Source of the DNA: Eucommia ulmoides
Lineage: Eukaryota > Streptophyta > Magnoliopsida > Garryales > Eucommiaceae
DNA: 64,000 nt
Assembly: GCA_016647705.1 (NCBI GenBank)
Contig: CM028332.1
Location: forward strand, 32,183,300 to 32,247,299
Direction: 5' to 3'
Numbering within the stretch: the stretch's first letter is position 1; each line of letters begins with the position of its first letter. The notes under the pieces are model-generated. The model had not been told where the DNA came from. It worked only from the letters and a program-made list of their open reading frames with translations, and searched no databases. Of the stretch, positions 35,582-47,402 are shown one piece after another. The translations under genes and the position numbers were made by a program.

Positions 35582-37504
35582 TATATCAAATGCTTCAATA
35601 ATTTTTATTGTCATAATTTTACTAAAACATTTATATTGATTTCACATAATTGCACCAATGGTTAGAATTTAGAAGGATTCCAAAATACTATATAATGATT
35701 CTTCATTTTTCACCCCATAATTACACACTTAAAATTGTCAAAATAAAAATAAAAATCATATTCTTTTCTTTATTCTTTAAAATTTTGCTACTACTTGATC
35801 TTGATAATTTCATAAATAATATCATGTATATCCATATATTTTGTCAATACCTTGCCAATAAAAATGTCAAGAACTTGTCAACGTCTTGTCATTCAAGTGT
35901 AAAGCAATTAGTTCGAGTTTTATGCAATTCTTGATATGAGGGTTTCAAGAATCAAATCGATGTTGATACCAAAAGAGCTCGATCATTAGTTGAGTTGCCG
36001 ATCTAAAGATGAGAAATCTATTCATCATTTTTATTTCTACGTTTTTCTGCAATTAATTTAGGTGTGATTTTTGTATAAAGTCTTGGGTTTTCTCTGTATA
36101 TGTTTCATGTGTTGGTTTAAAATTGTTATTAATATTGTCATTTTATTTTGTTATAGAGTGGTGGGTAAATGATATTATCGAACATCATAGCATAAAATAA
36201 AATGATTTATATTTTACAACTAAAAATAAATTTGGAATTAGAATACCCTAATAAATTCATAAATTATGAAATAAATCATATTTCTTGAAATTTTCATGTA
36301 TTTATAACTTACTAACGAAATTCAAAATGATAACGCTTGTTAGATATTATTGCGGTGTAATTTTTAGGGATTCACATTGTAATGCAAAAAAGAAATTCAT
36401 GTACGTGTAGAAAAACTAATATTGAAAGAAATAACTCTAAATGTGTTGCTGAACCTCTACAAGAAAAAATAAATAAAATTAACTCAATCATTTTATTTCA
36501 CTGAAACTTTAAAAAAAATATTAAATATATCAATCAACCGTAATAATATATAGTAAAATTAGAATACGATATAAATTAATTAAATTAGAATTTATTGACT
36601 TGCAAAAATTGATAAAATTAACCTTAATTTATGGTTATTTGTTTGTTATTTTATAATATATTAATAAAAAATTAATTGGTAAAAATATTATTTCACTTAT
36701 ATGATTATTTATGTAATTTCTAGTAGTATATTTATTTTCAGTATATAAAACGTCATTACTCACTAAAATTTACGTATTTACTTTCAAATATTGCTACCAA
36801 AGTAACCAAATAATACATATGCTTTTCATGCTTCCAATATCATAACTTTATCATAATTTTTTCTCTAAGCCTGAGTAATGCGCGGGTCTAAAACTAATTG
36901 AAATAAAAAGAAGAATTAATTATTTTTTGGAACTAACAAATCTTGAACCTTTTTAAATAATCAAGATTAAAAAAAAAAAATTGATTTTTTTGTCATGACC
37001 CCAAATTTTGGGACCCAATATGTATTTAGTCCAATGAATTGTCAGGTTGGCCAATGAATTATTTTTTTTTTATATATATATTTTTTGCAGTAGGTCAAAA
37101 ATGCTCTTACAATAGGTCCAAAATCCTCTATTCAAACAATGTAGATGTCCTTTATTGATTTTTAATTGTAGTTAATCGCGGGATTTGAATATTGCAGGAT
37201 TACATTCAATAGCTTATTGATTTCATTTATGAAATTAAATCAATTTTTTGTGACTTTTTTTTAGAGTTGTAGAGGATGAAAAATTACAGCACTTTTTTGT
37301 AATTGTTGTAAATGTGATGGAAAAATGGGAGTATTTTTGTCCAAAATAAGTTTAGTTGACTTGAAATAAAAAAGCAAAAGTTTTGGACCTTATGAGCTAA
37401 AATTTTGAAACGGTGGACGGTTGACCAAAAACCCTCAGTTTTCTGTTTTAATACTTCAATAGTAATCTTAATTAAAAAATTTAAAAATCTTGACTTAATC
37501 AAGG
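35582..37504. other. AT-rich intergenic DNA
   Basis: I see no gene, no transposon termini and no tandem array. Frames are short. The copia relic begins near its right end. Confidence 0.5.
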
Positions 37505-37762
37505 TCTCATGTCTCATCCAACGGGCAACATGGCCCTCTTTCAGTCTAGATCATCATTTCATTCTAAAATGCATGTCTAGGCAGTTAAAACTCATGCACT
37601 TAGATTTATTTGGTCCCAAATCCATTGCTAGTTTGGGTGGAAAACATTATACTTTTGTACTTGTAGATGACTTTTTCTCAATTTGCATGAGTTATATTTT
37701 AGGTTAAGAAAAGTGATGTTTTATGTGAATTTATAAAATTTTGCAAGAGTACAAAATAAAAA
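37505..37762 (+). pseudogene. Copia pol relic, integrase piece 1
   Basis: The frame reads LKLMHLDLFGPKSIASLGGKH followed by TFVLVDDFFSICMSY, the start of the copia integrase catalytic core (HxDLFGP, and the first Asp of the DDE triad in VDD). The line continues as LCEFIKFC and is interrupted at 37762 by the LARD insertion. Stops and frameshifts are present upstream. The wording is closest to SIRE/Maximus-type copia elements. It is non-functional. Confidence 0.85.
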
Positions 37763-39819
37763 TGTAATGACCCGGTTTTCCAAGGTCGCCACACGGTTTC
37801 TCCCTTCGGATAATTAAAACCAAATTCGGATCGTCAATATTAATTTTATAAAAATCCAGAAATTTTTTACAATGCGACGGCGACAAGTAATTAATAATTC
37901 GTTTTATAAAAATATTTTAATTTACAATGCGACGATGATAATTATAATTATCGAATTTATATGAATTTATCCAAGCAACGATACAAAATCTGCATTTATT
38001 TTGTATAAATTCATTAAATTACCACATACTAGTGTAATGGTAATTTAATATCATATTTTTATCATAAAAGAAGATAAATGTATCCATAAAATGCTTTTAA
38101 AATTCTCAGGGCCCATTTTATATGGTATCTCAGGGCCCAATACATAATATCATTTTATTTGTGTACATATGCAATTTTTAGTACGCAATTCCAAAACTAT
38201 GGGATCATTTTCTCTATGGTTTTAATCAAAATCCATTTTATTAAAGTAGTAAATAATTATATGAACACTTACTAAAATTATTATACTCAATTTATCTAGG
38301 TAATTTTATAGCGGTACATAATAAATACAACTATTACAATTTTAAATAAAAATTCAACTAAAACTCCTGTCTCTGTTTCCTTCTCATTCTCACCAGCTCT
38401 ACAATTAAAACTGTAGGGTTATTAGCCAATACTCAGTAGAATTTCAATCCCTCTAATATGTGCATTTAATTAATACGGCAAATAAAACACGTTGGCGTGA
38501 TTTCTACATAGTTTTCACATAATCATAATTATTTTATAAAATTTAATAGTTAAAATTCGACAATAATAACAACGTAAATTTCACACAATAGGAAAATTAA
38601 ATACATATATTAAGGTGGCGTTTTTATTTCCATTCCAGCAGTGGGATGGGAATGGGATAGAATGAGATGAGAATTTTGTTTCCTTCTTGGGAGTAGAATC
38701 GCGTTTGATAACGATATTTTTTTTTTTTTTTTTGTTTTGGGAAGAAAATCGCGTTTGGTAACGATTTTATCCTAAAATTATTTTTATTTTTTTTGAGATA
38801 TTTTTTTGTTTTGGCCGGGCGATGGCGACGGTGACTGGCAGGCAGCGCCGGAAGTTGCCAGGTGGCCGGCGGCGGTGGCGGCCGGGGGCAGATACCGGCT
38901 GCGGCGACGGCGACGGTCGCGGACGATGGCCGGTGGTTGGCCGACGGATGAACAGTGATATTGATTTTGGGAATGGAATGAGAATTATGAGAAACAACTT
39001 TTTTTTTTGTTTCTCATTTCTTAAGAAAAAAAATGGGCACAATTCTCAAATGGGAATAGAATGGAAACGAAAACAAAAATTACCAAACGCTATTCCCAAA
39101 CAGAATTCTCAAAAATCTGGGAATGGAATGGGAAATTCTGGAATGGAAACGGTTACCAAACGGAGCCTAAGAGAATTAAAAATTCTACCTAAAATATGAA
39201 ATTGTTGATAATCCGCAAAAGAAACTATTCTATTTCTTTATTCATTTATTTTCTCGTTGTCCCCTTCTCTGCATCATTCCCCTTATGATTATTTTTTTTC
39301 CTTTTTCAACACATGTATATGTAGAGTTTCTCCCCCTCCCGCCCCCCGCCCCCCTTTCAACCTGTAATTGTGGCCATATATATGTATAAAGAATTGGATG
39401 AACCTTCCTATTCTCTTCTTAGTATTATATATATTATATATAATAATGTATAACATTTAAAAAGGTGTAGTTTAATCAAAGCCACGCATCACCTAGGTAT
39501 TTAATATGAATTCATGGCCTCAATTTAATTCCTTAATTGTTAAGATATAAGAAATTACATTTAGCTCCCATAATTATAAAATAATTCATGTTAGACCCAA
39601 TAATTACACTTATCTCCATAAAATTATCCAATATTATTTATAAATTTTTATAATATACAAAATAACCTGAAAATAATATTTTCAAAAATATGAAGTTAAT
39701 ATTTAATTCTAAAAATTAGCAAGTATATATTGATACCACAAATTTGTAAAATCGTCCTTAAAATATTAAACTTATATAAAATAATATTTTTTCAAAATAT
39801 AAATTTTTAGGGTATTACA
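37763..39819 (-). repeat. 3' LTR of the LARD, holding a MITE
   Basis: The plus strand runs TGTAATGACCCGG to GGTATTACA. The MITE at 38614-39167 is absent from the other LTR, so it arrived after the LARD inserted. Confidence 0.85.
38614..39167. mobile_element. PIF/Harbinger-like MITE
   Basis: Ends GGTGGCGTTT..TTCCATTCCAG and the complement GGCTCCGTTT..TTCCATTCCAG are inverted, flanked by TAA on both sides (38611-38613 and 39168-39170). Multiple GGGAATGG words occur. The GC-rich centre (38810-38950) yields Arg/Gly-rich frames on both strands that are compositional artefacts. The empty site is visible in the other LTR near 44014. Confidence 0.8.
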
Positions 39820-41364
39820 ACCTGCCCCCTTAAATAAATTTCGTCCCCGAAATTTTATTTTTAGAAATGACTCAAGATCGTAAGGTCTTATTAATTATAT
39901 TTTAAAATTTTATGTTTTCTAAATTCTTTCGCTCCACACTCTGATTATAATAAACATAATAATAATGAATCTCAATTTAACTTTTTATAAGCTCAAAAAA
40001 AAAAATTACCACGGGCTTCCAATATAAGTAAACAACCAATTGTTTATTAAAAAAAATCGTTTTAATCATCTAATTTGCATGGCATAAATTCTTACTAGAA
40101 CATTATACCTAAGGATACCAAATTGTTCACAATTTTGTCATATAAACATGTATCAACACGAGTTCAATACTCATATACATATACAAAAATATTGCAACTA
40201 GATTTGAAAATTATGAAGGCTACCTTACATCAAAATCAAGATAAAGTTGAACTACACGTTTTGGATTATATAAATAACACCAAAAGTATTTTTATTGTCA
40301 AGTATTCCAGTTCTCATGATAGTCGTACTATACTCCGACCCTACCTAACATTACTGATGGACCAATACCTTTCTGAATTATTTTCCCGATGTATTGTCTT
40401 CATAATGCAAAAATCATCTTATGGATCAACTATTTTTTTTTATCAAAATCTACTTTCCAATAGAATATAGTCACCCTAAGCAGTATTCAAACCTCAGCAA
40501 AAATATCATTATAACAGAACAACTGAATTTAACTCAATTAGTCAACTCACTTGTATATAATAAAATAACATACTTTCTTGTCAGCCATAGGATCGTTTAT
40601 CTCACGATCGGGAGTTACAATGGTACCATAACCTGTACGACTGTGCCATCTAAGGTAACTATCAGTGTCATAGCCATTTAATATCGTCAATGGTAGGGGC
40701 AGCCACCTACATGATTTGTACTCCTGACAGGTTAACATATATCTACCCTGCAGGACTTGCCTGACAAGTAACAACATATATCCACCCTGCAGGTCTTGCC
40801 TGATAGGTAATCCATATCTCGTAGGACTTGCCCTCCTGACGAGGAGATAACTATGGCATAGTTGGATAATAGAAACCACTTTCCATATTTAAAAATCTAC
40901 TTGATCCGCGTAACATTATAAAATAATTCATTTTAATAAATTTTTTTTTTTTTTTATATTTTAGTACAAAAATATAATTTAACAATTTACATAGAAAATA
41001 ATGCACATGTTGTTTTCATAATATAAAAAAAAATAAAAATGGATCAAGTATATTTATCAAACACCACATTTCAAAATATAATATAAATATAACCGCACAT
41101 TGATCCAAAATAAAATTCCACTGCTACTATCATAATAAAATAATGCATTGAAATACACCAACCAAATCATTTTGATATATAATAAAATACCGCACACATA
41201 TTTTCCTACTAGTCATAGGATCATTTCACCTAATCGGAAGTTACGACGGTACCGTAACTTGTACCACTGTGTCATCTAAGATGGCCAACAGTGTCAGAGC
41301 CATTCAATATCCCCAATGGTAGGGGCAGCCACCTGCAGATTTTGCACTCTTGATAGGTCTCAAC

Positions 41365-41520
41365 ATATATCCACCTTGCAGAACTTGCCTGACAGGTAAC
41401 AACATATATCCATCCTGTTGGGCTTGCCTAACAGGTAATAACATATATCCATCTTGCAGGATTTGCCTGACACATAACAACATATATCCACTCTGCAGGT
41501 CTTACTTGACAGGTAATCCA
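41365..41520 (-). repeat. Minisatellite of about 37 bp in the LARD interior
   Basis: Five imperfect units follow the pattern AACATATATCCA..CTGCAGGxCTTGCCTGACAGGTAA. A shorter run of the same unit lies at 40733-40810. Confidence 0.8.
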
Positions 41521-42731
41521 CATCTCACATGACATGCCCTCCTGATGAGAAGACAACTATGGCATAACAGGATAATAAAAATCATTTCCCATCTTTTATA
41601 ATTTTTTCTCGATCCATTTAACATCATAAAATTGTCCAATTTCAAGAACCCCCTTTTTTAAATTAAATACGAAAATGTAATTTCACGATTTATAAAGAAG
41701 ACAGTAGACACCGCTAAATTAACATTTCTAAGTCAACGACAATTCATATGGTCCACGGCTAACACGACACTCACCAAAGCTTATTGAACTTATTAGTGGT
41801 AAGGTATATTAATCAAACACCATTTAAAATGTTAATATGTTCAAATTGAAATTGTAGGGACCAAAGTGAAGTAATGGTAACAACACATGGGTGCAAAGTG
41901 TCAAACCACCAAAAACATAACGGAGGCAGCAATGCATGCAAATATGGACCAAACAATTAATTAGAATAATGAAATAGTAACAACAAGTAGGAATGGATGC
42001 CAATTTTTAGATCAATTTGTTAGTCAATAAGCATTGGTTAGTAACTTAGTATTCTCCCACATATTAAAATAAGCATCATGTGAAAATTATAAGCAACGGT
42101 GAATAAAATATGGGTCGTTCAACATTTTTTTTAATCAGAATGATTACAAGAGAATAATATAACCTCAATAAATAAATATTTATTGATTCGCATAATATGA
42201 AAAGAATGTTTATTTATGAAATGAGACCGGGTAAATAGGTTATCAGTTACGCATGATAATAAAATAATAAAATAATATGTAACTATCCATTATTTAATGG
42301 CCAATAAACATAACATAATTTTAGGACATCAGTTATGGTAATTAGGATTATATTTTCACAATATTGATGCGTATGCAAACGTTGGATTGTTTCATATCAG
42401 GTCCCTCTACTGACTACTGGCATAAAGAATATTATGCCCCGAACGATCCAATGTTTCAATAATATTAGCATATTTTCTCATAAATATTACAATTTTCTCG
42501 TAAATATTTTCATTGCCTGAAAATTTTCGGCGAATAAAATGGCGAATATTTTCATAACAAACTAGCATATTACCCATTGGAGTTTTCGGCATCAATATTT
42601 CAAAATATAACTTTTCGAGGTATCTACAATTATTACCACTTGTGATTAAATAAAAATTGTTTAGTACTTAATTTATTATGAGTAATGGGCTAATGGGTAT
42701 CATAATTCAAGTCTGGGACTGTCGCGAACCC

Positions 42732-42743
42732 GCTCTGATACCA
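42732..42743 (-). other. LARD primer-binding site (initiator tRNA-Met)
   Basis: The minus strand reads TGGTATCAGAGC two bases after the LTR end, complementary to the 3' end of initiator tRNA-Met, the usual primer for plant gypsy elements. Confidence 0.85.
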
Positions 42744-42745
42744 CC

Positions 42746-44652
42746 TGTAATGACCTAATTTTTCAGGGCCGTTACGCGGTTTCTCCCTTCGAAGAATTAA
42801 AACCAAATTCAGATCGTAAATATTTATTTTATAAAAATCCGAAAAAAAAAATTACAATGCGACTGTGACAAGTAATTAATAATTCGTTTTATAAAAATAT
42901 TTTAATTTACAATACGGCGGCGATAATTATAATTATCCAATTTATATAGATTTATCCAAGCAACGATACAAAATCTGCATTTATTTTGAATAAATTCATT
43001 AAATTACCACATACTAGTGTAATGGTAATTTAATATCATATTTTTATTATAAAAGAAGATAAACGTATCCATAAAACACTTTTAAAATTCTCAGGGCCCA
43101 TTTTATATGGTATCCCAAGGCCTAATACATAATATCATTTTAATTGTGTACATATGCAATTTTTAGTACGCAATTCCAAAACTATGGGATCATTTCCTGG
43201 ATGATTTTTGTAGGACCTTAGGCGCAACCACTTATCCTAAAACCAATTGATGTTAGGAAATACATATATCCTAACCTTATAGTGCATTCAACACACACAA
43301 GTGCCCACGACATTCGACTGTGACTTGACCCACACCTAGGCCTCCGCCACGGGACAATTGCTGCCAAAACCCTGGCCAACAATCTCCCCCTCAACAATTG
43401 CTCCCGTTGGGAATCGAACCCATGACCTTGGCTCTGATACCACTTATAGGACCTCAGGCGCAACTACTTATCCTAAAACCAATTGATGTTAAGAAAAGCA
43501 TATACCCTAACCTTATAGTGCATTCAACACACACAAGTAACCACGGCATTCGACTATGACTTGACCCATACCCGGGCCTCCGCCACAAGACAATTGCTAT
43601 CAAAACCATAGCCAACAGTTTTTAACAAAATCCATTTTATTAAAGTATTAAATAATTATATTAACACTTACTAAAATTATTATACTCAATTTATCTACGT
43701 AATTTTATAGCGGTACATAATAAATACAACTATTACAATTTTAGATAGAAATTCAACTAAAATTTATTTTTATCCATTTTTCTCTCGTTCTCACCGGCCG
43801 TACAATTAAAACTATAGAGTTGTAAGTTAACGCTCAGTAGAATTTTAATCCCTCTAATATATGCATTTAATTAATACGGCAAATAAAACACGTTGGTATG
43901 ATTTCTACATAGTTTTCACATAATCATAATTATTTTATAAAATTTAACAGTTAAAATTCAACAACAATAACAACGTATATTTCACACAATAGGAAAACTA
44001 AATACATATATTAAGGGAGTTAGAAATTTTACCTGAAATCCAAAATTGTTGATAATCCACAAAAGAAACTATTCTATTTTCTTTATTCATTTCTTTTCCC
44101 ATCGTCCCCTTCCCTGTATCCTTCCCCTTCTGATTATTGTTTTTTTTCCTTTCCAACATATGTATATGTAGAGTTTCTCCCCCTCCCTTCAACCTGTAAT
44201 TGCAGCCTTATATATGTATAAAGAATTAGATGATCCTCCCTATTCTCTTCTTAGTATTTTATATATTATATATAATAACGTACTACATTTAAAAAGGTGT
44301 AGTTTAATCAAAGCCACGTATCGTCTAGGTAGTTAATATGAATTAATGGTCTCAATTTAATTCCTTAATTGTTAAGATATAAGAAATTATATTTAGCTCC
44401 CCATAATTATAAAATAATTCAGGTTAGACCCAATAATTACACTTATCTCCCTAAAATTATCAAATATTATTTATAAATTTTCATAATATACAAAATAACC
44501 CGAAAATAATATTTTCAAAAATATGAAGGTAACATTTAATTCCAAAAATTAGCAAGTATATATTTATATTATAAATTTGCAAAATCGTCCTTAAAATATT
44601 AAACTTATATAAAATAATATTTTTTTAAAATATAAATTTTCGGGGAATTACA
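42746..44652 (-). repeat. 5' LTR of the LARD, holding a TRIM
   Basis: The plus strand runs TGTAATGACC to GAATTACA. A 409-bp TRIM (43209-43617) is inserted here only. The remaining sequence is colinear with the 3' LTR. Confidence 0.85.
43209..43617 (-). mobile_element. TRIM (terminal-repeat retrotransposon in miniature)
   Basis: Two 173-bp terminal direct repeats (43209-43381 and 43445-43617) flank a 63-bp centre. On the minus strand the centre has TGGTATCAGAGCC (primer-binding site for initiator tRNA-Met, next to the 5' repeat) and GAGGGGGAGAT (polypurine tract, next to the 3' repeat). ATTTT and GTTTT flank it, a 5-bp target duplication with one change. There is no coding capacity. The centre also includes GGTTCGATTCC, a tRNA B-box-like word. 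Confidence 0.9.
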
Positions 44653-44657
44653 AAAAA

Positions 44658-45332
44658 GAAATTGAGCATTAAACATATTAGGAGTGATAGAGGAGGTGAG
44701 TTTAAAAACAATGAAATTATTGCCTTTTGTGATACACATGGGTTTCGTCATAACTTCTCCACTCCCAGAACTTCCTAACAAAATGAGGGTGGTTGTGCAC
44801 AAGAGTAGAACATACAAAAAATACATAGAATAATGCTAAATGAACACCCACTCTCTAAATATTGTTGGGCAAAATCCATTCACACTGCACGCTATATATT
44901 GAATAGAGTTTTAATCCGTCGGGGTGCTAGAAAAAACCCCTACAAACTTTGGAAGGGAAAAACTCCTATTATTGCCTATTTTAGAGTCTTTGAAGAGTCT
45001 AATCTCTTTATTTGAAGAGTCTAATCCCTTTATTTCAAAATATTATTTGGATAAGGATGATGTAGGTGAATTAGAGATTCTTCTGGATCATAGCGCGAAA
45101 TTAATGATGGGGAGAAAGATTAATTCGAGGAACATCCTAAGGAGGAGAATGTGGAATTGCCCAAAGCCATAAAGAAGGTAATCGATCATCCTCCGGAGCT
45201 AATAATTACTGATATTAATCGCGGGGTAAGTACTTTCGCTTTGCTAAGTAACTTAGTAAACGTTGCATTTCTTTCCCAAATAGAGTATAAAAATGTTAAA
45301 GAAACAACAGATGATGAATCTTGGGTTTTAAC
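44658..45332 (+). pseudogene. Copia pol relic, integrase piece 2 and RT start
   Basis: It resumes after the LARD with I(K)HIRSDRGGEF-like sequence (TYxE...RGGEFKNNEIIAFCDTHG in a shifted frame), then LNEHPLSKYCWAKSIHTARYI and RRGARKNPYKLWKGKTPI, the conserved end of copia integrase. 45151-45330 gives IEYKNVKETTDDESWVL, the start of the reverse transcriptase region. Several frameshifts and stops exist. It is interrupted at 45332 by the copia solo LTR. Confidence 0.85.
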
Positions 45333-46799
45333 TGTTGGCCTAGTGGAATATCTAAGAGGGGGGTGAATTGGGTAATTAAAAATTTATCAGAATAAAACTT
45401 TAATAAATCAAGTAATTAATTTTAATCCTAAATTAATTATTATCTTTATATCACAGCGGAATTAAATAATCAACTAAGTGCACACTAAATAGTAAAAATA
45501 AACAAATTAAATTTTACAGTACACCAAAATATATCCTGATTCACCAAGCTACTCTTGGCTAATCCAGTCCTCCGAACCCCACGGAGATTCGCACCCACTA
45601 ATACTCAAGATCCCTTTAAAGGTATAAACCAAACTCTCACACCGATTCTTTTACAGGTTCAGAATCAACCTTTACAATATCTTTTTCCCAAGTTAAGGAA
45701 TAACCTCTACTTTTTGCAGGCTAAAGAATAACCTTATTCTTTTTAACACTAAGGCCAAAGAATCAAAACCTCACCAATCACTCCAAATATCCTTTTATCC
45801 GGTAAGAATTGAACCGTTATAAATTTCACTCAAAAAAACAATTCTATCCAAGAAGAATCACTACATCAATCTCTTTACAGGAAGAGACTGAAAATCAGCT
45901 ACCCTGATTAAATATCCCCAACAGTATTTAACCCGTCACACTACTTACCAATACAAATTGATAAGCAGAAAATCTCACTCGGAGCTTCTACTAACCCAGA
46001 TAAATAATAACTTGATTAATATCCCAAATCTAGTGATAGAAAAATGTGAGATTGAAAATTTGATTTTAAACAAGATATGGGTAGCAAATAATTGAGCACG
46101 TAATCAAATTCAAGAAATTGTTTATAAAAAATTTCTTCAATAAAAATCAGAAACAATTTCTAAGATTAATTTCCAAAAGATAAACAAATAATGCAATAAT
46201 AGAAAATAATTGGAAAGATCTCACCCGAAATCCACAGAATAAATAAATAGAGCAATGTAATTTCAGATCCAGTAGCAACAAAGATTAACAGTAAATATTT
46301 CTCAAGATCGCCTCTTAGAATAGCTCACACAATATCTTAGAATGATAACTCTTATAACAGCTCACAAATAATCTTAACTCTTTATTCTCTCTTGATATTG
46401 ATTGATGATTTGTCTTTATATATGAAAAACGCAGGTCTTTATATAGGATAATGAAATCAGTCTTCTAACAGCTAGTTCCTACTTATCATGACATTTAAAT
46501 GTTCTCTTAGATCCCATATATCATTATGACTTCATTTTGGTTCAATTCACTTAATAATGACTTTTAAATCTTCCAATTAAGTCTCCCAAATATTTCTCAA
46601 TCTCAATTGATTAGAATAGAATCAATTTTATGTACCAAATTGATAAACATTAAAAATTAATTAATCAAATTAATAGGATTTAAACATTAGGTGAAGCATA
46701 TCTTAAATATAATAATATCCCCATAATATCTCTCAAATCCTAATAAAAAAAGCCTACTTTTGGATATAATTTTGGAATCCACAGTATCCTGAAACAGCT

Positions 46800-47035
46800 C
46801 CCTAAGTCGACCGACCAATCAACTGCTGGATTCAGGATCAAAGATGTTGCGTTCATCGGTCGACCTACCTGTCGACTTGGAGATTCAGAGAGTTCAGTTT
46901 ACCTTCACCGGTCGACCTACCTATCGACTTAAAGATACAAAGAGATCAGCTTCTCTTTACCGGTCGACTTGCCTGTCGACTTAGAGATACATGTTGTTTC
47001 TGTTGCTTGGTCCGGTCGACCTACCAGTCAACTTA
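46800..47035 (-). repeat. GGTCGACC minisatellite of the copia LTR
   Basis: Four units of about 60 bp contain CGGTCGAC..CTGTCGACTT with AGAGATACA-type filler. A related version lies at 54070-54252 in the other copy of the LTR. GTCGAC is self-complementary. Confidence 0.8.
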
Positions 47036-47402
47036 TGTCTGCTGGATCTCCTTTTTGAACTCGTTTTTAACTCTTTTCTTTTTATGTTTTCGCTTTTTTA
47101 ACCATTTTCATTTCTAAATTAGCTCCACTAATCTTTTTATATTCTATTTTAGTCAATTAAAAATATTTCTTTTCAAATCACATATAGGAGCAAATAATTT
47201 CATCTTATCAAAACACACATAAATAACAAAAAAAAATTGTGTCGTGTATGTGTTCCTAATTGGGATATTAAAAGTTGAAATTCACCTGATTTGTTTTTCT
47301 TAATTTCTTCAAACTCTTAATTCTTCATCATCTTCGATATCATCATTTAGCATCCATTTAATTTGTCATCATTTTCATTACTGGAACTTAAATAACTGAA
47401 AC

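Larger units (their letters stand above)
39820..42745 (-). other. Internal region of the LARD with repeated blocks
   Basis: It contains no pol. Two blocks about 630 bp apart (40575-40900 and 41209-41600) share a GATCGTTT...CGATCGGGAGTTAC motif, CAATGGTAGGGGCAGCCACC and an array of about 37-bp units (ACATATATCCA, CTGCAGG, TTGCCTGACAGGTAA). The second block holds five such units at about 41365-41520. The blocks are the reverse complement of segments in the LTR of the Tekay-type element at 56110-56515. Confidence 0.75.
37763..44652 (-). mobile_element. Non-autonomous gypsy element (LARD-like), complete
   Basis: Two LTRs (37763-39819 and 42746-44652) bound a 2.9-kb internal region. AAAAA flanks both sides (37758-37762 and 44653-44657), and the copia reading continues across the gap. 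The primer-binding site TGGTATCAGAGC (complement of 42732-42743) and polypurine tract (complement of 39820-39853) put it on the minus strand. No gag or pol sequence was found, so it depended on a relative for movement. Without later insertions the two LTRs are about 1500 and 1493 bp. Confidence 0.85.

Noticed and set aside
38767-39199. Arg/Gly-rich and Pro-rich frames on both strands
   Set aside because: They lie in the GC-rich centre of a Harbinger-like MITE. Presence in both strands points to composition and not coding.
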